From Corylus avellana (taxonomy: Eukaryota; Streptophyta; Magnoliopsida; Fagales; Betulaceae): DNA of 64,000 nt. The notes under the pieces are model-generated. The model ran no database searches. It saw only the letters and a program-made list of their open reading frames with translations, and had not been told where the DNA came from. The number at the start of each line of letters is the position of its first letter. The stretch's first letter is position 1. The DNA lies in NCBI RefSeq assembly GCF_901000735.1, contig NC_081548.1:4030001-4094000 (forward strand), given 5' to 3'. Shown in pieces: positions 11,270-21,719 of the stretch. Position numbers and translations under genes: made by a program.

Positions 11270-11873
11270 GGAAAAATATAAAAAATCATTCTAAACTGAT
11301 AGTGGTTTGCGATAGAGCTCTACAATGTTCAAAAGATACTAAAATAATCCATCAAACTATCAAAATGTATAAAAAATGCCACATATTTTTTAATATTCTT
11401 ATAATACTCCTATTATTTTAACAAATAAAATAATAAAATAATTGTAAAAAAACAAACAAACAATTTTAAAAAAATACAAAATTAAAAAAACCAATGTGCG
11501 AATAAAAACAATTTTTTAAGGACTAAATTGTTTTTTTTTTTTTTTTGAATATCTCAAGAACCTTTGATTTTACTTTCATACGATATGAAGCAATTTGTAA
11601 TTTAGGCTAACTACAGTGACTAATTATTTATTTATTCCAAAACTCATTTTCTTTTTTTGTATTTATTCGCCCATTGTTTTTTTTTTTTTTTTTCCTTCAA
11701 TTTTTTAGTATTCTATTTGTTAAAAGAATAGGGGTATTATAGGAATATAAAAAAATAAGTGGTCTTTTTGATACATTTTGGTAGTTTAATGGGCTACTTT
11801 AGTACCTTTTGAACATTATAGGGCTTTATCGCAAACGGCTGTTAATTTGGGGAGTTTTTTTTTTTTTTTTTCC
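11270..11873. mobile_element. MULE-type MITE with long TIRs and 10-bp target duplication
   Basis: The element has imperfect inverted repeats of about 145 bp (left 11270-11425, right about 11715-11873), sharing GTTTGCGATA, AATGTTCAAAAG and CAAAATGTAT blocks. The flanking 10 bp TTTATTTTAT is identical on both sides (11260-11269 and 11874-11883). Long TIRs with a 9-11-bp duplication are typical of Mutator-like elements. No transposase frame is present. The duplication is AT-only, so it is weaker evidence than in the element at 12265-13575. Confidence 0.7.
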
Positions 11874-12264
11874 TTTATTTTATTTATAAAGCTTCCTTCC
11901 TTTATTCATTTTAATTCTTCCATATAAACAATTGTATGCTCCCATGGCCCAACATGTTAGTACCAAAGTCTATACTTTTCCATGCTGCTTGCTGCGGACC
12001 AAAATACTCTTTAAAGGTGGGGTTGATGTTGTGTAATTTTTTGGTCATATTGTTTGTAATTTGGACCGACAAGTATGAGAGGATCTCTTACGAAATTTAT
12101 TTGTTTAAACAAGTCTCGGACTGAACATGCAATTGTGTGAGGCTCTTTATAAAGCCTGCTCGTGGATCCTCTCACAATTCCTTACACAGGAGTGTGAGAG
12201 AGCAGAGAAAAATGGTGTAAGCAGATAAAAAAACATAAACCATTTATGCATCATAAAAGTTTAA

Positions 12265-12480
12265 GGGAAAATTACAGTTTACCCCCCCAAAGTTGTCAGC
12301 GATTTGCAATTCCGCCTCCAAAGTTTCAATTTTTGCAATCCACCCCCCTAAAATTTCAATTTTTTTTCAATTCAGGCATTCCGTCAGTCAAAGCCGCTTT
12401 GACTGACGGAACAGTGATCACGTGCAAGTCACGTGATCACTGTTGGTTGTTTTTTTTCCCAAAATGCCCCTATCCCTACC
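12265..12480 (+). repeat. Left terminal inverted repeat of the Pack-MULE
   Basis: Pairs with 13363-13575. It contains two nested palindromes: a GTCAGTCAAAG-CTTTGACTGAC hairpin at 12381-12409 and a GTGATCACGTG-CACGTGATCAC hairpin at 12410-12444. The latter holds two CACGTG G-box hexamers (12419-12424 and 12430-12435). Confidence 0.9.
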
Positions 12481-12922
12481 TCCTCTTCTCCGCAAAGAGA
12501 AGAAGAAGAGTGGGAAGAGAAGCAAAGGAGTGAAGCTTTCGACCGACCCACAAAGCGTGGCGGCGAGGGAAAGGCGGCACTGGATCAGTGACCGGTTCAA
12601 GATCTTGCAGAGCTTGGTTCCCGGCGGGAGTAAGATGGACACGGTGTCCATGTTGGAAGAGGCCATCCACTACGTTAAGTTCCTCAAGACTCAGATATGG
12701 CTTCATCAAACCATGATCAACGTTGTGGATGATCAGGACCCTTCATCTTCCTTCCTTGCTGCTGCTGCTGCCGCTGATCCTGCTAATTCTTTTCCTCTTC
12801 CTCCCCAGCAGCCCTTTTATGCTGATAACTGTTTAGTGGACACGTCACCGCCGGTTCCATTGCCGAATTCTTGCTTCCAATCTGAAGAAACCGTGTCTTT
12901 TGACCCTTTTGTCAAATACTAG
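12443..12922 (+). CDS. bHLH transcription-factor fragment (HEC/IND/bHLH52-53 group) inside a Pack-MULE
   Basis: A 159-codon open frame. Residues 34-83 form a bHLH domain: [20 protein letters not shown] (basic region and helix 1), [17 protein letters not shown] (loop), [14 protein letters not shown] (helix 2). The DPQSVAAR and [17 protein letters not shown] signatures are those of the HECATE/INDEHISCENT-related bHLH group. In that group an Ala replaces the E-box-contacting Glu of the basic region, as here. An unusual Trp follows RRH where Arg is normal. The tail has an Ala run and a proline-rich stretch and ends at a natural-looking stop. The first dozen codons, including the ATG, lie in the left TIR, so the N-terminus is not the original one; family members have a longer N-terminal region. 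No stop or frameshift interrupts the captured part. It may be a transcribed chimera or an inert passenger. Confidence 0.75.
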   Translation: MVVFFPKMPLSLPPLLRKEKKKSGKRSKGVKLSTDPQSVAARERRHWISDRFKILQSLVPGGSKMDTVSMLEEAIHYVKFLKTQIWLHQTMINVVDDQDPSSSFLAAAAAADPANSFPLPPQQPFYADNCLVDTSPPVPLPNSCFQSEETVSFDPFVKY

Positions 12923-12957
12923 CTTTCTGTAACTGTGTTTGATTGTGTCGGTGTCTT

Positions 12958-12961
12958 GTGT

Positions 12962-12995
<34 letters not shown>

Positions 12996-13018
12996 GCTAT
13001 ATATATATATATAAATAT
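12958..13018. repeat. Compound (CT)n/(TA)n microsatellite
   Basis: A CT-rich run followed by a TA run in the captured 3' UTR of the bHLH fragment. Confidence 0.9.
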
Positions 13019-13362
13019 ATGCTGTTGCAGAAAAATGATAGTGTTCGATCTTAAGAGTATGTGTGATAATGGAATATCGTGATGGCTAATTTCGGTGTAC
13101 GTAGCTCGTAATTTATGCATGGAAGATTGAAGATATTTGAGGTTTCAAATATAAGAGCAAGCTAGGTTGACAACTATCTCCCTTTTCCTGCAATATTTGA
13201 AAGTCTTCTTTCCCCTCGCATGAACAAAATCCTGCGAACATATAGTCAGTCGGTATACGTACAAGTGTTGCTCCACGCAGTGATGGGGAAAAATGAAGGC
13301 CAAGACATTGTTTTGGTGGGGGAGATGGCCCGAAGAGATTATAGTTTTTTTTTTGGGATGGG

Positions 13363-13575
13363 GGTAGGGATGGGGGCATTTTGGGAAAAAAACAACCAAC
13401 AGTGATCACGTGACTTGCACGTGATCACTGTTCCGTCAGTCAAAACGGCTTTGACTGACGGAATGCCTGAATTGAAAAAAATTGAAACTTTAGGGGGGTG
13501 GATTGCAAAAATTGAAACTTTGGAGGCGGAATTGCAAATCGCTGACAACTTTGGGGGGTAAACTGTAATTTTCCC
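13363..13575 (-). repeat. Right terminal inverted repeat of the Pack-MULE
   Basis: Reverse complement of 12265-12480 with a few mismatches, ending CTGTAATTTTCCC at 13575. It carries the same paired palindromes and two more CACGTG hexamers. Confidence 0.9.
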
Positions 13576-13693
13576 AAAGTTTAACCTTTTTTGGTCAACT
13601 AAAAATACTTTTATGTTTACACAGCACTAGACACTCAATTAAAAAAAAAAAAAAAATTTACGCTAAAACAAATGGTATTAAAAGTATTGATTA

Positions 13694-14018
13694 GGGTCCG
13701 TTTGAGATTGCGATTTCAATAAGTGTAATTTTGAAAATTGTGTTTTTGAAATCGATACTTTTTAAAATCATAAAGGCGTTTGGTAAAACATGTTAAAAAA
13801 TATTTTTTTTTATCAAATATTTGTTATTCGAAATGGTGATTTTAGTTTAAATTCGTGCTTTTCAAATAAGCACATTCTAGAATATTTATAGAAGTCGCAG
13901 ATTTTTTTCATATTTTAAATTAAGTGCTTTTTAAATCGCAATGCCAAACGCCTTACGTTTTGTAATATCTTTTAAAAATACAGATTATTTATGCAAAATC
14001 GCAATCCCAAATGCACCC
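13694..14018. mobile_element. PIF/Harbinger (Tourist-like) MITE
   Basis: Terminal inverted repeats GGGTCCGTTTGAGATTGCG and the complement of CGCAATCCCAAATGCACCC are flanked by TTA on both sides (13691-13693 and 14019-14021). TTA/TAA duplications and a G-rich GGG-CC-GTTTGG terminus are diagnostic of PIF/Harbinger MITEs. It is non-coding. Confidence 0.85.
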
Positions 14019-14161
14019 TTAAATTTACTCATTCCTTTCAGCTTAACTTTTTGAAATAAGTGGTAATTTAACAAATAAAACCTAAATTAAGTTAAAAAAA
14101 TTAATGGAATATAATATATTAAATTTACGTCTATCTGTAAAGTTAAAAGGATTGATGTTAA

Positions 14162-14162
14162 T

Positions 14163-14195
<33 letters not shown>
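14162..14195. repeat. (TAA)n microsatellite
   Basis: About ten consecutive AAT units. Confidence 0.95.
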
Positions 14196-14197
<2 letters not shown>

Positions 14198-14956
14198 TTC
14201 AACCTAGTTTAGACAGAACTTTGTCCATGATCAACAATGATATAATTTGAGGTAATTTATTTGGTGCTCCAATGCGCGCGTCGTGGAACAACTGGATTAT
14301 GGTAAATAGTTTTTGTTAAGGATGTCGGTGGTTCCTTGCTTTACATTAAGAAATGATCCTGGAAAAGCTGTTGTGTTTGTTTAAAGTTAACAAACACATA
14401 AAATTGTCCACTGCAGGGAACTGGGTTTTTACCATTTTCACACGAAAATTGTGGTAAAGCCACCTACCTTTGTATATCATAAGGTACATGGGGCTCCCAC
14501 AACCTTGTAATCTTGTTTGTCTACCCCCATAAAAAGGTTTGTTTTAATTGTCTGCTTTTGATGTGGGTCTTTCTTTTTTGTCTCTCCCACAACCATCATC
14601 TCCCTTGTCTCATTTTACACTATTGGTACCTTTTTATGGATATTCCTTGGCACCTTTGGCACCAACTGGGGGAGGGGGGTTGGGAAATTTGGGCTGCCAT
14701 CTATTTCTTATTTATTTTTTTAAAAAGGGTCCAAGGTTGGAAACTAGCACCCCAGCCCACCATTCAGTCCACTAAACATTATCAAATAATAAAAAAAGAA
14801 TAAAGGAATAGATTGGTAGAATTTGAGTCCAATGGGTTTGTGTTTGGACTCCAGCGGCATCAGTCACAACTTAAAACGATTAAAGGGAGATTGTCTTTTT
14901 GTAACAGTCATATTATTTCAATATAAATCAGTAGTATTTTATATGAGTATGTTAAC

Positions 14957-15093
14957 TAGTGGCGGATATAGAAATTCGTATTAGGAGAGGCGGGAGAGGA
15001 AGAGTATGGGTTAAGATAAAAAAAAACTAAAAAAATTACCATAAAAAATGTTTTTTAAAAAAATTTGGGGGGGGGGGCCTTTGCATCCACTAC
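14957..15093. mobile_element. Possible hAT-like MITE
   Basis: It begins AGTGGCGGATATAG and ends GCATCCACTACT, a short imperfect inverted repeat around A-rich and G-rich runs. AGTGGCGGA termini are common in plant hAT-type MITEs. No target duplication could be confirmed. Confidence 0.4.
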
Positions 15094-15613
15094 TGAGCAT
15101 GTGTAATATTAAAGGTCTTATTGGTTCACCCAAATTCTTGTCCAATGCATCTTTGTTTTCTAATTTCCTTGCATTGGATTAGAAGTACTAGTATTTATCC
15201 ATGCTAGTACAAAGGAGATTATCTTTTTCTATGCCGAAAGTTTTCACATCGTGGTTTCTTAACACACTGGATTCTATTTCAATTCGGGGTTAAGACATTT
15301 GAACATTAGGTTTTGAGATTTCATCGATTCATTATCAAGTTACCACCCCTCGTCTGAGATATTGGGGAAATATGTCCCTCATTGAATTTGCGAAAGCCCA
15401 ATAAAAAAAGAAAAAGAAAAAGGGTAAGCTAGTCAATCAACATATGAATCATATAGAAAAGTACCCATTACACAAGAGTTTATGAGTGGCATGACCATTG
15501 TCTACTTATTGTCCAATTAGTTAACGTTGTGTCACTTTAGACCAATAAATGAAAGCCACGTAACTTTATATTGTCACATCGTGTGTCAACTGTACGTGCC
15601 ACGAACGCCATGT

Positions 15614-15615
<2 letters not shown>

Positions 15616-15657
<42 letters not shown>
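15616..15657. repeat. (TA)n microsatellite
   Basis: About 40 bp of perfect AT dinucleotide. Confidence 0.95.
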
Positions 15658-15658
<1 letters not shown>

Positions 15659-16342
15659 TAGACCATGTGAGGGCGACACCATGCACTATAAAATAATTAA
15701 TACCATTGAATTCCAACCCTTTTGATTGAAATGGACAGGCCACCACGCACTACGCCGATGACTGTTTCTTTTCTTGTTGATTCAATATCTAATTAATTAA
15801 TTTCCGGGTTTCATTTTCCTAACAATCGAAAATGGACAGGCCACCGACATTTGGAAACTTTCAACTCCTAACTTGCAATTATTTTCTGCTTTCTGTCGAC
15901 TTAAAGACATTTGGAAAAAATAATATTGTATATCATAAAGATATCATAACCAAAAAGTATAGTTAAATGAATTATGGGTCTATCAAGACTTGGTCTTATT
16001 TGCATTAATATATCTACCAAAAACATAAAAAATGATAGCGACAAATACAACTAATTTGTTTAATATGATATTATATCTACATGGAATCAATTTTTCTAAT
16101 TAAAATATTTTTGCAAGTCATTATACATTGAATCCATATAAAGAACACACGGATCTTACAAAGCAAAATGTGTTTTTTTAAATATATTTTGTGGCCTCCA
16201 ACAATTTTTAGTAAAGCATTAGAAGTTTTTAAATTAAGATTGTTTTTTGGAGACTTTTTCTTTCTTTTGAAGCATGTTTTCGGTGACCTTGGCACGTTGA
16301 AATGTGCTATGGTAAGGCACTCATATTTTTAGGTGCATAATG

Positions 16343-16535
16343 ATGAGCTTTTATGAAGAGGAAAATAAAAGTTGCAAAAGCAATATTTGCCTGTCGGGTT
16401 ACGAGTCGATCTGATTCATTTTATAGTCCAGATTATGTTTTATTGATGAAGAGGACAATAAGAGTTGTAAAAGCAATATTTGCCTGTTGGGTTACGATCT
16501 TGTCAATTTCACTTGAAAAAGATGATTCATTTTAT
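16343..16535. repeat. Diverged tandem duplication (~100-bp unit)
   Basis: A block with GAAGAGGA-AATAA-AGTTG, AAAAGCAATATTTGCCTGT and GGGTTACGA occurs at about 16350-16410 and again at about 16447-16497, each followed by GATTCATTTTATA. No gene is recognised in it. Confidence 0.75.
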
Positions 16536-16566
16536 AATCTTGGTTAAATTTTATAAATTTAATAGT

Positions 16567-16588
16567 ATATATATATATATATATATAT
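16567..16588. repeat. (TA)n microsatellite
   Basis: Short AT dinucleotide run. Confidence 0.9.
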
Positions 16589-17258
16589 CATTTAAAATCC
16601 TCGATGTAGACCGATCGGTCTACATGGAGGATTGTGTTTGCTTGGCAGAGGAAATTAATATTGTGTTGAAAAGCCTGAAAAATAAACTTTTTAATATCAT
16701 GACTTTTGAACTTCATAATTTGTGTTTAGTTTTTCTGTTTTTATGATTTTACATAATGTAAATTTTTGAGGTTTACAAGATAAGTAACGTATGAATTAAG
16801 GTTGATGTTTTTTTTTCTCTCTCTAAATTTTTCACTTATGCAAGTGAAGTGAAATTACAAAAACTCAGACTATAAACTTTTGACTCTTAATTTCTTGCAA
16901 AATTAAGTTCAATGAATGATAATAAAAAGATTATAAAAGATCCAATAATCTACACACCTCTAATAATTCTTTAACTTAATTATCTCATTATAAGCAAATC
17001 CAAGATAAAAGTACACACACTAATTCCGTTACAACTGAAAGAGTAATGCTATTTCGCAAACTGTTATACAACTGCCATATATATATAACTAGGATGACAT
17101 GACATGAATATCATCAATCCTTAATTTTATTTTCTTTTACAAGTGCTGATCCAAGTATGATAGTAGATAGAATATCAATCTACTAATTAAATAGTATTAC
17201 GAAAAAGAAAAAAAAAAACCCCAAAAAACAAGATAAATTAAAACATACCAGAACCCCA

Positions 17259-19042
17259 TTATGGTGAAGAGGCCTGGGTAAGCTTGAACTTTTCAAGTCC
17301 AACCTTAAACCCAAGGGTCTTGATGTCTTGTTGTACTTGTGCTCGGAAATCACCATGAGTAAACGGCTTGTACTTGGAGCTCCGAATCACACTATCTTCT
17401 TTTGGGAACACAAAGTAGCCAATAGAGATCCTCTCCCTATCTTTGTTTAACCTAACTCTGTGTTTCACACTCTTGTACTTGTCGTTGCTTATTGCCTACA
17501 AATACCATAGAGTCATCAAACACTAAAAAACAATTTGAGAAATGCTTCTTTGTATTATGACGTCCATTTCGTGTACATCTCTGCTAAGTTGGCATATTCT
17601 ATCCCCCTTAATTAAAAAAAGAAAAGAAAAACACTAATAGTGGATGAAACATGCCAAATCAACTAGTGTAAATAAGCATTTCTTAAAAAATCAATTAACT
17701 GAACAAACGTAACTTGTTCAACGACTATTATACAATCGGGATGACGTGGTAGTGGAAAGTTTTTGTTGATTCAAAGACCGAATTTCACTGTCTCGTAATA
17801 ATCGTATAACAGTTTACTAAATAGAATTTTTAAGGCGTTAATGCATGGTAATTAATAAAGCACCTGCATCATATCTCCGAGGTTGACAATTAACGTGTCG
17901 GAAATAGGTTCAACTTGGAGCCATTGGTTGTCTTTGAGGACTTCAAGGCCAGCAACTTCGTACTGGTTCAATATGGTCAACAGCGAGCTGTCTGTGTGCA
18001 CCTCTATCCCCCATGCAGAGTTAGCCATTGAGCGTAATGGATAGCGGTAAACACGTAGAAATCCTGTACATTCATCCAGATGGGTCTCGGATTCTCCCGG
18101 ATCCAGATTGAGCTCCATCACCATTGTTTTAAATATGGTTCTACCAAGTCTACCCATGTGCTTTCCATATTCTTCCGCTAGCAGTCTTGTGATGGTCAAG
18201 CATATACATATTACATATAAAATCATATCTCTCAGCTTTTTGTTTTTCATGACAATGAGTATGATCATTTTTCCACATTTGAAAATCAAAACATCATTAA
18301 CAGCAGTCTTGTGCTGTTAATGATGTTTTTATAAATACATTAATCTTATTCTAACTATATATTGCATCAAAACATGAAAATAATAATCAAATTATACTTA
18401 AAAGGATTTTTATATATATCTAATAGGATTTTATGTAATCTTTTTATACTGCGCATAAAACCTAGACAGTCCAATCAGTAGGGGACTCTTCCAAAAATTG
18501 TCACAATATATAATATCTTCCCACAATAGAAAAAAGGAAAGGAGACAAATTAGGGGAAAGAAATTAAAGTGTTGTACGTACCTGAAGGAAGCAAGCGTAG
18601 GATGTTGAGGTTGCAATTGGGAGAGTTGACCAAGAGGAAAATGGAACCCTTCAACCCAATGGATATTTTGGGGGCCTGTCAATAGGGCTGCGCCTGAAGG
18701 GGAAATAGCAGTGGTGCCCCAAAGGTACGACAAAGGGCTACAAAATATCTCCTTTTTGCATTCAAATGAAAGAGAGAAAAGCTCTTTGGCATGCTCATGA
18801 AGTTGCCTCAAAAGGGACGAGGGAACTCCATGGTTCACCAAACGAAAAAGTCCCCAATCTCTACATGCCCCCCCAAGCTCATCATGGCTCAGGCAATGGA
18901 GATCTATGACAGGTATAGTAAGCTCCGATTCTCCGACCGGCTCGTCGACTTTCTGATGACTACAACTCTGGTTGTTCTGCTGCCGGAACATGGGAGGGTA
19001 GGTCTCCAGCTCCAAGTTCATTGTAACTTCAGATTCAGACAT
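17259..19042 (-). CDS. 2-oxoglutarate/Fe(II)-dependent dioxygenase, gibberellin-oxidase-like
   Basis: Three exons on the minus strand: 19042-18582, 18185-17864 and 17495-17259. All introns are GT-AG and the joins are in frame, giving 339 aa, normal for the family. The N-terminal DIOX_N domain has TIPVIDL and DWGLFRLVNHGVP. A WGTTAISPSG/NIHWVEGFHFPL block is typical of gibberellin 2-/20-oxidase relatives. The C-terminal domain holds the iron ligands His217, Asp219 (EVHTDSS) and His273 (KSVKHRV), and Arg283-x-Ser285 (RISIGYF) for 2-oxoglutarate. The protein is therefore expected to be a soluble, catalytically competent oxygenase. The closest resemblance I recall is to GA2-oxidase-8-like/GA20-oxidase-related proteins, so a role in gibberellin turnover is likely, but the substrate cannot be fixed from sequence. 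The start gives MSESEVTMNLELETYPP; a second Met lies seven residues in. Confidence 0.88.
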
Positions 19043-20263
19043 GTTTTGCAGTGCTACAAAGGCATATAATATTACGACATATATATAAATATAAAAAGAA
19101 GATGTTCATTTGTGGGGAAAAAGGACCACTTTAGGCTCTATTACGACACATGTCCTCCTGGTCCCTCCGCACCGTTTTGGCTTAGATCGATCGAACACTG
19201 CTCTGTCTGACAAGTGCCAAAACGTACAAGTCTCCTGATCTTACACGAAGAATATGAATTACTATTTTTTAATAATTGATAATTGAAAATGGGGGTAGTT
19301 AGGTGAGGTTTGAAAATGGAAAAGAATTAGGCAGATTTTTATACTTATCGGCTAGCTAGGCAAGTTTTAGTGTCCCATCTTAATGTTATAAGGTTATATT
19401 ATATGGAATCTTAATCCTTAATAAATTGTTTGTTAATTAGTTAAGAGAAGTGGTTTTTTTTTTTTTTTTTTTTTAAACGCCTAATTTGACAAAAAAGAAA
19501 CAGGTCCTCTCTCTACCTTATAAACATACGTAATTTTCAGTAGCTTAATTTGTATATCTTAATTAAGAAGGTCATACTGTTTTGTGGTACATGTTTACAA
19601 GATTTAAAGAGGGTTTTGTTACTATGCATGGATTCTCGTATGTTATTTTTATCAATTTACTGTGAGAATCATGATATTTAAGATTTAAGAATTTATTGAA
19701 TATTATATATGTAGATTTATTTTACATGTGATATCAGAAGGAGCCTGAATTATAACTTTCTTGAATTTTCGTTGAGTGATCATTATATGTTGGAAACTAA
19801 TGAATTCGTAGTACATAAATTGCACTTGCTCTTAATTGTTCCATTGTTCATAACGTCATATATACATTTTCTTTATATTACGTTTTCGTGCCACCAGTTT
19901 AACATTGTTTGTGGAAAACTCCCCTCATTTAATTCATGAAAGAAATATTTCTTTGTATTATGGTGTTCATCTCACGTCGCATAACGTTCGTACAAATTTT
20001 GTTTACAAATTTTATACTATATGCAGAATGTGCAAATTAAGTATAGTCCACCATGCTCTCCGACAAGTTTTGCATACAAAGTATGGGTGTGTTTAATTAT
20101 TTGATGTCCACATTTTGTCTTTTAGTGAGATCTTTTGAGTCGGCCACTTGTGTTCTCTTTTAGAGTAATTATACATTACACTAAAGCTCATTTTATTGTG
20201 CAAAACTTTCAGTACGCTACTTACAAATATCTTTGAGTGCAGGTACAATGTACGTTATGGCGG
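19043..20263. other. Promoter side of the dioxygenase gene and intergenic DNA
   Basis: AT-rich, with a poly(T) run at 19456-19474. It contains no recognisable gene. The first few hundred bases above 19042 should hold the dioxygenase promoter; I did not identify a confident TATA box. Confidence 0.4.
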
Positions 20264-20600
20264 TGAATGTAGTCTTTAAAACATTAATTGTTTTATTTCA
20301 TGTGTTGTTTTCTTGTTGATTAGATACATGGAATATGTCTGTCACATTGTAATAGGGTGTTCATGCATTTTTTATTAATCGCTTTGTAATTACTAACTGT
20401 TAACTGCTAACCGCTAACCACTAACCACTTTTGAATGTAGTCTTTAAAACATTAATTGTTTTATTTCATGTGTTGTTTTCTTGTTGATTAGATACATGGA
20501 ATATGTCTGTCACATTGTAATAGGGTGTTCATGCCTTTTTTATTAATCGCTTTGAAACCACTAACCGTTAACTGCTAACCGCTCTTAAAAGCGGTTAACA
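20264..20600. repeat. 168-bp tandem duplication with TAACCGC-type heptads
   Basis: The sequence starting TGAATGTAGTCTTTAAAACA at 20264 restarts at 20432, nearly identical through TTAATCGCTTTG. Between and after the copies lie short runs of TAACTGC/TAACCGC/TAACCAC units, and a complementary GCGGTTAAC occurs at about 20590. I recognise no known element. Confidence 0.85.
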
Positions 20601-20684
20601 GGGTTTTTGAAATTAAACCGCTAACCATCAACTGCTTTTTTAATATATATATATATAAGACCAAATCACTACAAAGACCAAATC

Positions 20685-21125
20685 ACTACAAAAAACTACA
20701 CAATTTGTAACGTGTCTACTATTTATTACTTTTTGCCACGTTACCATTTAGTAACGTGTCAATTTGTGACACGTTACTAAATCGAAAACTTAATAAAAAA
20801 AAATTAAAAAAAAAAATTCGAAAACTTTAGGAACGTGTCAAGTTGACATGTTACTAAAATGGTAACGTATCAAATTTGACACGTTACTAAATCGAAAACT
20901 TAAAAAAAAAAAAAAAAATTCGAAAATTTTAGTAACGTGTCAAAGTTGACACATTACTAAATAGAAATTTAAAAAATAAATAAATAAAATTTGAAAACTT
21001 TAGTAACGTGTCAAAGTTGACACGTTACTAAATGGTAATTACCAAACCGAAAACTTAAAAAAAAATAAAATAAATTTTTAAAAAAAATCGAGAACTTTAG
21101 TAACGTATTAAAGTTGACACGTTAC
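20685..21125. mobile_element. CACTA-type terminus with palindromic subterminal array
   Basis: CACTACAAAAAACTACACAA (just after a second CACTACAAAGACCAAAT) marks a CACTA-type end. It is followed by an array of about ten TAACGTGTCAA-TTGACACGTTA palindromes separated by AT-rich spacers (20710-21125). I found no opposite TTGTAGTG terminus within the next few kilobases, so the element is partial or its other end is too diverged. The layout (terminus, palindromic array, CT-rich exon-like segment) parallels the CACTA element at 1169-2856. Confidence 0.6.
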
Positions 21126-21421
21126 TAAATGGGCATTAGAAGCACGTGTACGCGCCAGTCCCTCTTTTTCTTTCTTCCTCTCTCTTTTTTCTTCCTCCCA
21201 GCCGCACTTTTTCTTTCTTCTTTCTTCTTTTCTTTTCCTCCCAGTAGCTCTCCGTCGTTTTCTCTCTTACTTACTCTCTCCTCTGTCGCCCGGTGTCCCA
21301 GTCGTGCTCTCTCCGCCAAAATTACCTCCGGCCGTCACTCTATCTCCCTCCGGCAGTACTCCGGTTGCCATACCCTCTGCATCTCCTTCGATCTCCTCTC
21401 CTCAGGTATACATATGCGTTA
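21126..21421 (+). other. CT-rich exon-like segment downstream of the CACTA array
   Basis: A pyrimidine-rich stretch (TTTTTCTTTCTTCCTCTC and similar) with raised GC content at 21260-21405 ends in CTCCTCAG/GTATACATATGCG, which could be a 5' UTR exon followed by a donor. An open frame of 97 codons runs through it but has low complexity and no recognisable domain. It may be the leader exon of the transposon transcript. Confidence 0.35.
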
Positions 21422-21719
21422 ATATGTTGATTATGTTATTGATTTAATCGATCGATCTCAGTTATATTGACTAATTGTTGAGGGAAATTTATGGGTTAGT
21501 AACATAGTATGTATGGATGATTTTCGATTATACCCACTTAATGATTTAGCTAAAATCCCTAAAAAATTTCAGAGCTCAGGCTGTAAACCGAGAAAATCTC
21601 TCCATAGTATTTGGGTTGCTCCAAATTCGGTTTTGAATGCTACCCATGAGAATACAGCTTCCTTTTTGGGATACCCATTGGTTAAATTGGTATATATTGA
21701 ATAATTTTTGGTTGATTTA

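Larger units (their letters stand above)
12265..13575. mobile_element. Pack-MULE-like element carrying a bHLH gene fragment
   Basis: Two inverted repeats of about 215 bp (12265-12480 and 13363-13575), over 90% identical by eye, start GGGAAAATTACAGTTTACCC and end with the complement. The flanks carry a perfect 9-bp direct repeat AAAGTTTAA (12256-12264 and 13576-13584), the size expected for Mutator-like transposition. Between the TIRs there is no transposase. Instead there is the 3' part of a bHLH transcription-factor gene (12443-12922) plus about 440 bp resembling its 3' UTR. MULEs that carry host gene pieces between their TIRs are known as Pack-MULEs. Confidence 0.85.
14196..17258. other. 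Intergenic, no gene; SSRs and small repeats
   Basis: I find no coding family. Separate entries list a possible hAT-like MITE, two TA runs and a ~100-bp tandem duplication. The rest is unassigned AT-rich DNA downstream of the dioxygenase gene. Confidence 0.5.

Noticed and set aside
20710..21125. Regularly spaced palindromes resembling a CRISPR array
   Set aside because: Plant nuclear context, degenerate units, AT-rich spacers and a CACTA terminus identify a transposon subterminal array.
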